Origin: Halobacterium sp. CBA1132 | GTDB lineage: Archaea; Halobacteriota; Halobacteria; Halobacteriales; Halobacteriaceae | Length of the DNA stretch: 64,000 nucleotides | Direction of reading: 5' to 3' | NCBI RefSeq assembly: GCF_001485535.1 | Contig: NZ_BCMZ01000001.1 | Coordinates: forward strand, 1,984,001 to 2,048,000 | Shown here: one piece after another, positions 62,578-64,000 of the stretch | How positions within the stretch are numbered: the first letter of the stretch is position 1 | Layout of the letters: the number at the start of each line of letters is the position of its first letter | Made by a program: the position numbers and the translations under genes | Notes under the pieces: generated by a model | What the model saw: only the letters and a program-made list of their open reading frames with translations | The model's database searches: none | What the model was told of the DNA's origin: nothing

Positions 62578-62919
62578 ATGGACGGACGGCTGGCGCGAGT
62601 CTGGCAGGTCGTCGTCGGTGTGACGCTCGTGAGCGCAGCGGTCGTGGTCGTGCTGGCGAGCACGGACCCGTCGTGGCCGGTGCCCGGCGTGTCGACGCTG
62701 GCGGCGCTGGCCGGCGTGTTCGTGGCCGGGTTCACGCTCGCCGCAATCCTGCGCGTGCTCGCCGGCGAACACGACTACGGCGTCGGGAACCTCCTCGCCG
62801 TTATCGGCTGGCTCCTCCTGCTGTTCGGCGAACTGTTCGAGAGCGAGGCCGCGACTGTCGGCGGTATCGCGGTCGTGCTCGCGGCGGGCTCGTACCTCGT
62901 CTGGCTGGCCCTCGATTAG
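62578..62919 (+). CDS. Small four-helix membrane protein
   Basis: A 113-aa hydrophobic protein with about four helices (WQVVVGVTLVSAAVVVVLAS, STLAALAGVFVAGFTLAAIL, GNLLAVIGWLLLLFGELFE, TVGGIAVVLAAGSYLVWLAL). One acidic loop (AGEHDYG) sits in the middle. The ATG at 62578 is chosen for the clean N-terminal MDGRLAR. Its stop overlaps the stop of the small gene on the other strand. No family recognised. Confidence 0.7.
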   Translation: MDGRLARVWQVVVGVTLVSAAVVVVLASTDPSWPVPGVSTLAALAGVFVAGFTLAAILRVLAGEHDYGVGNLLAVIGWLLLLFGELFESEAATVGGIAVVLAAGSYLVWLALD

Positions 62920-63050
62920 AGCGGGCCGCTGGGGAGCGCGCGCAGCAGCGTCAGCGCGAGGACGAGCACCGTCAACAGCAGCTTCAGCACCCGGAGCACG
63001 CGCACCGCCCGCGACCGCCCCTCCGGCTCGTCACCCGAGTGTGCGTTCAT
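62916..63050 (-). CDS. Small single-helix membrane protein
   Basis: A 44-aa protein: a polar N-terminus (NAHSGDEPEGRSRAVRVLR) and one hydrophobic helix (VLKLLLTVLVLALTLLRAL). A good TATA box, GTAAAATAAT on the plus strand at 63071-63080, is about 25 nt before the ATG on the minus strand. This and the family-typical stop overlap with the gene opposite support it as real. Function unknown. Confidence 0.6.
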   Translation of the reverse strand: MNAHSGDEPEGRSRAVRVLRVLKLLLTVLVLALTLLRALPSGPL

Positions 63051-63070
63051 ATTCCAGTCCAGGGAGTGCG

Positions 63071-63080
63071 GTAAAATAAT
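63071..63080 (-). promoter_or_regulatory. TATA box of the 44-aa membrane protein gene
   Basis: ATTATTTTAC on the minus strand, unusually AT-rich for the region, sits about 25 nt before the ATG at 63050. It points to a leaderless mRNA and is the main reason to believe the tiny gene downstream. Confidence 0.55.
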
Positions 63081-63113
63081 TCCGTGTCTGCCGCGGGGTG
63101 AAACTGAAAGTGC

Positions 63114-63458
63114 TCAGAAGGTGGCGGCCAACAGGACCGCGCCGGCGACGCCGACGCCGGACAGCCAGCACACGACGTCGAGCGGGTTCGGAACGGGGAG
63201 GATGCGGTCTGGCTGGTAGTCCGACGGGTCGCCGGCCTCGGCCCCGACGAGGGCGCTTCCAGCCGCGGTCTCGATGCCGGCGTCCGTGGCACCGACGACG
63301 GCGGGGACGACCAGTAGCGGGACGCCGAGCGTCAGCACGCCGAGCAGTTTCAGGGGGAAGTCCACGAGCACGGCGACGCCCGCCAGCAGCGCGACGGTGA
63401 CGGGGCCAGCGACGACGCCGTAGCGAAGCGCCGCCGTACGGAGGGAGTCGCTCGCCAT
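63114..63458 (-). CDS. Membrane protein of about three helices
   Basis: A 114-aa protein with hydrophobic helices at about residues 13-33 (VVAGPVTVALLAGVAVLVDF), 36-56 (LLGVLTLGVPLLVVPAVVG) and 95-112. An acidic loop of about 25 residues (EAGDPSDYQPDRILPVPNPL) separates helix 2 from helix 3. No family recognised. It lies 46 bp after the hmgA stop on the same strand and could be in its operon. Confidence 0.7.
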   Translation of the reverse strand: MASDSLRTAALRYGVVAGPVTVALLAGVAVLVDFPLKLLGVLTLGVPLLVVPAVVGATDAGIETAAGSALVGAEAGDPSDYQPDRILPVPNPLDVVCWLSGVGVAGAVLLAATF

Positions 63459-63504
63459 GCGCGGCAAATCGCGACGCCGCCGGAAATGTCTTCTCCTGAA
63501 CAGT

Positions 63505-64000
63505 TCAGCGGCCGAGCTCGGCGTGCGCCGAGGAGAGGTGGCGGGACGCGAGCGCGGCGAGCAGGCTGAGCTCACCGGCGAGCGCGCCCGCGGCGATGAT
63601 TTCCGCGAGCGCGTCGGCGTTCGACCCGGCCGGGTCGCCGCCACCGCGCACGCCGAGCACGTCCAGCGCCTCGCGCTGGGTCGGGAGTTTGGTGCCGCCG
63701 CCGACCGTTCCGACTTCGAGGCTCGCGAAGTTCACCGAGGCGTACAACTCCTCACCCCGGTCCTCGACGGTCGTGATGGCGTTCGAGCCCTCGACGACCT
63801 GCGCGGCGTCCTGCCCGGTCGCGAGGAAGACTGCAGCGACGGTGTTCGCGGCGTGTGCGTTGAATCCGAGGCTACCGGCCTTCGCGGAGCCGACGAGGTT
63901 CTTGCGCGTGTTCGCTTCCTCGATGGCCTTCGGGGTGGTGTCGAAGCGCTCCTCGACGACCTCTCGGGGGATGGTGACGTCCGCGGTGACGGTGCGGCCG
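63505..64000 (-). CDS. hmgA: Hydroxymethylglutaryl-CoA reductase, C-terminal part (cut by window edge)
   Basis: The last 165 residues of class I HMG-CoA reductase, which makes mevalonate for archaeal isoprenoid lipids and carotenoids. The dinucleotide- and substrate-binding stretch VGTVGGGTKLPTQREALDVL and the catalytic-His tail LASRHLSSAHAELGR are present, as are LGFNAHAANTVAAVFLATGQ and VTIPREVVEERFDTTPKAIE. The start lies beyond position 64000. This is the target of statins, against which haloarchaeal hmgA up-mutations give resistance. The 5' part cannot be judged. Confidence 0.92.
   Translation of the reverse strand, partial: GRTVTADVTIPREVVEERFDTTPKAIEEANTRKNLVGSAKAGSLGFNAHAANTVAAVFLATGQDAAQVVEGSNAITTVEDRGEELYASVNFASLEVGTVGGGTKLPTQREALDVLGVRGGGDPAGSNADALAEIIAAGALAGELSLLAALASRHLSSAHAELGR

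Overview
The window is a GC-rich, gene-dense stretch of a haloarchaeal chromosome (class Halobacteria, most like Halobacterium and its relatives). The evidence is the very acidic proteins, the archaeal-type S10/spc ribosomal operon with eukaryote-like members (S4e, L19e, L32e), twin-arginine lipoprotein signals, bacterioruberin genes, a basB-basT chemotaxis pair, and many promoters with a TATA-like box about 25-30 nt before the start codon, as expected for leaderless haloarchaeal mRNAs.

Layout: (1) 148-5693, a plus-strand phosphate uptake operon, pstS-pstC-pstA-pstB-phoU, behind an AT-rich promoter. (2) 5793-20038, one long minus-strand ribosomal operon. Read in its own direction it is SPOUT methylase, L3, L4, L23, L2, S19, L22, S3, L29, RNase P subunit, S17, L14, L24, S4e, L5, S14, S8, L6, L32e, L19e, L18, S5, L30, L15, SecY. 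(3) 20330-20400, tRNA-Gly(GCC), whose 3' end is repeated 160 bp downstream, with hairpin-rich non-coding DNA and possible gene debris up to about 21 kb. (4) 21059-23707, an MFS permease, a thiamine-binding-like protein and Mch (C1 metabolism). (5) 23770-27934, carotenoid genes crtD-lyeJ-cruF facing crtB, together making the C50 pigment bacterioruberin. (6) 28-35.6 kb, housekeeping and hypothetical genes: GTPBP1-like GTPase, J-domain protein, pyrF, an HTH regulator, gatD and an acetyltransferase. (7) 35.7-43.9 kb, two potassium-channel genes around two related membrane TrkA-C proteins, an HPP-USP protein, a SAMP/MoaD-like modifier and a glycerophosphodiesterase. (8) 43.9-53.7 kb, nucleoside/pentose salvage (nucleoside phosphorylase, PfkB kinase, ribose-1,5-bisphosphate isomerase, DeoC) mixed with a possible membrane sensor pair and the basB-basT chemotaxis module. 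(9) 53.7-64 kb, an MtaB-type tRNA methylthiotransferase, CDF transporter, HIT hydrolase, methionine aminopeptidase, isoaspartyl peptidase, icd with three hairpins behind it, a SUI1 protein, small proteins, and the 3' part of hmgA cut by the window edge.

Genes are packed very tightly. Most convergent pairs have 0-3 bp between stops or overlap, and many same-strand genes overlap by 1-4 bp. No CRISPR array, rRNA or intact transposase was seen. The best leads for novelty are the tRNA-Gly repeat locus, the three-transmembrane DxKA protein at 44832 with its small partner, the duplicated membrane TrkA-C genes with a shared domain I cannot name, and the hairpin series behind icd.
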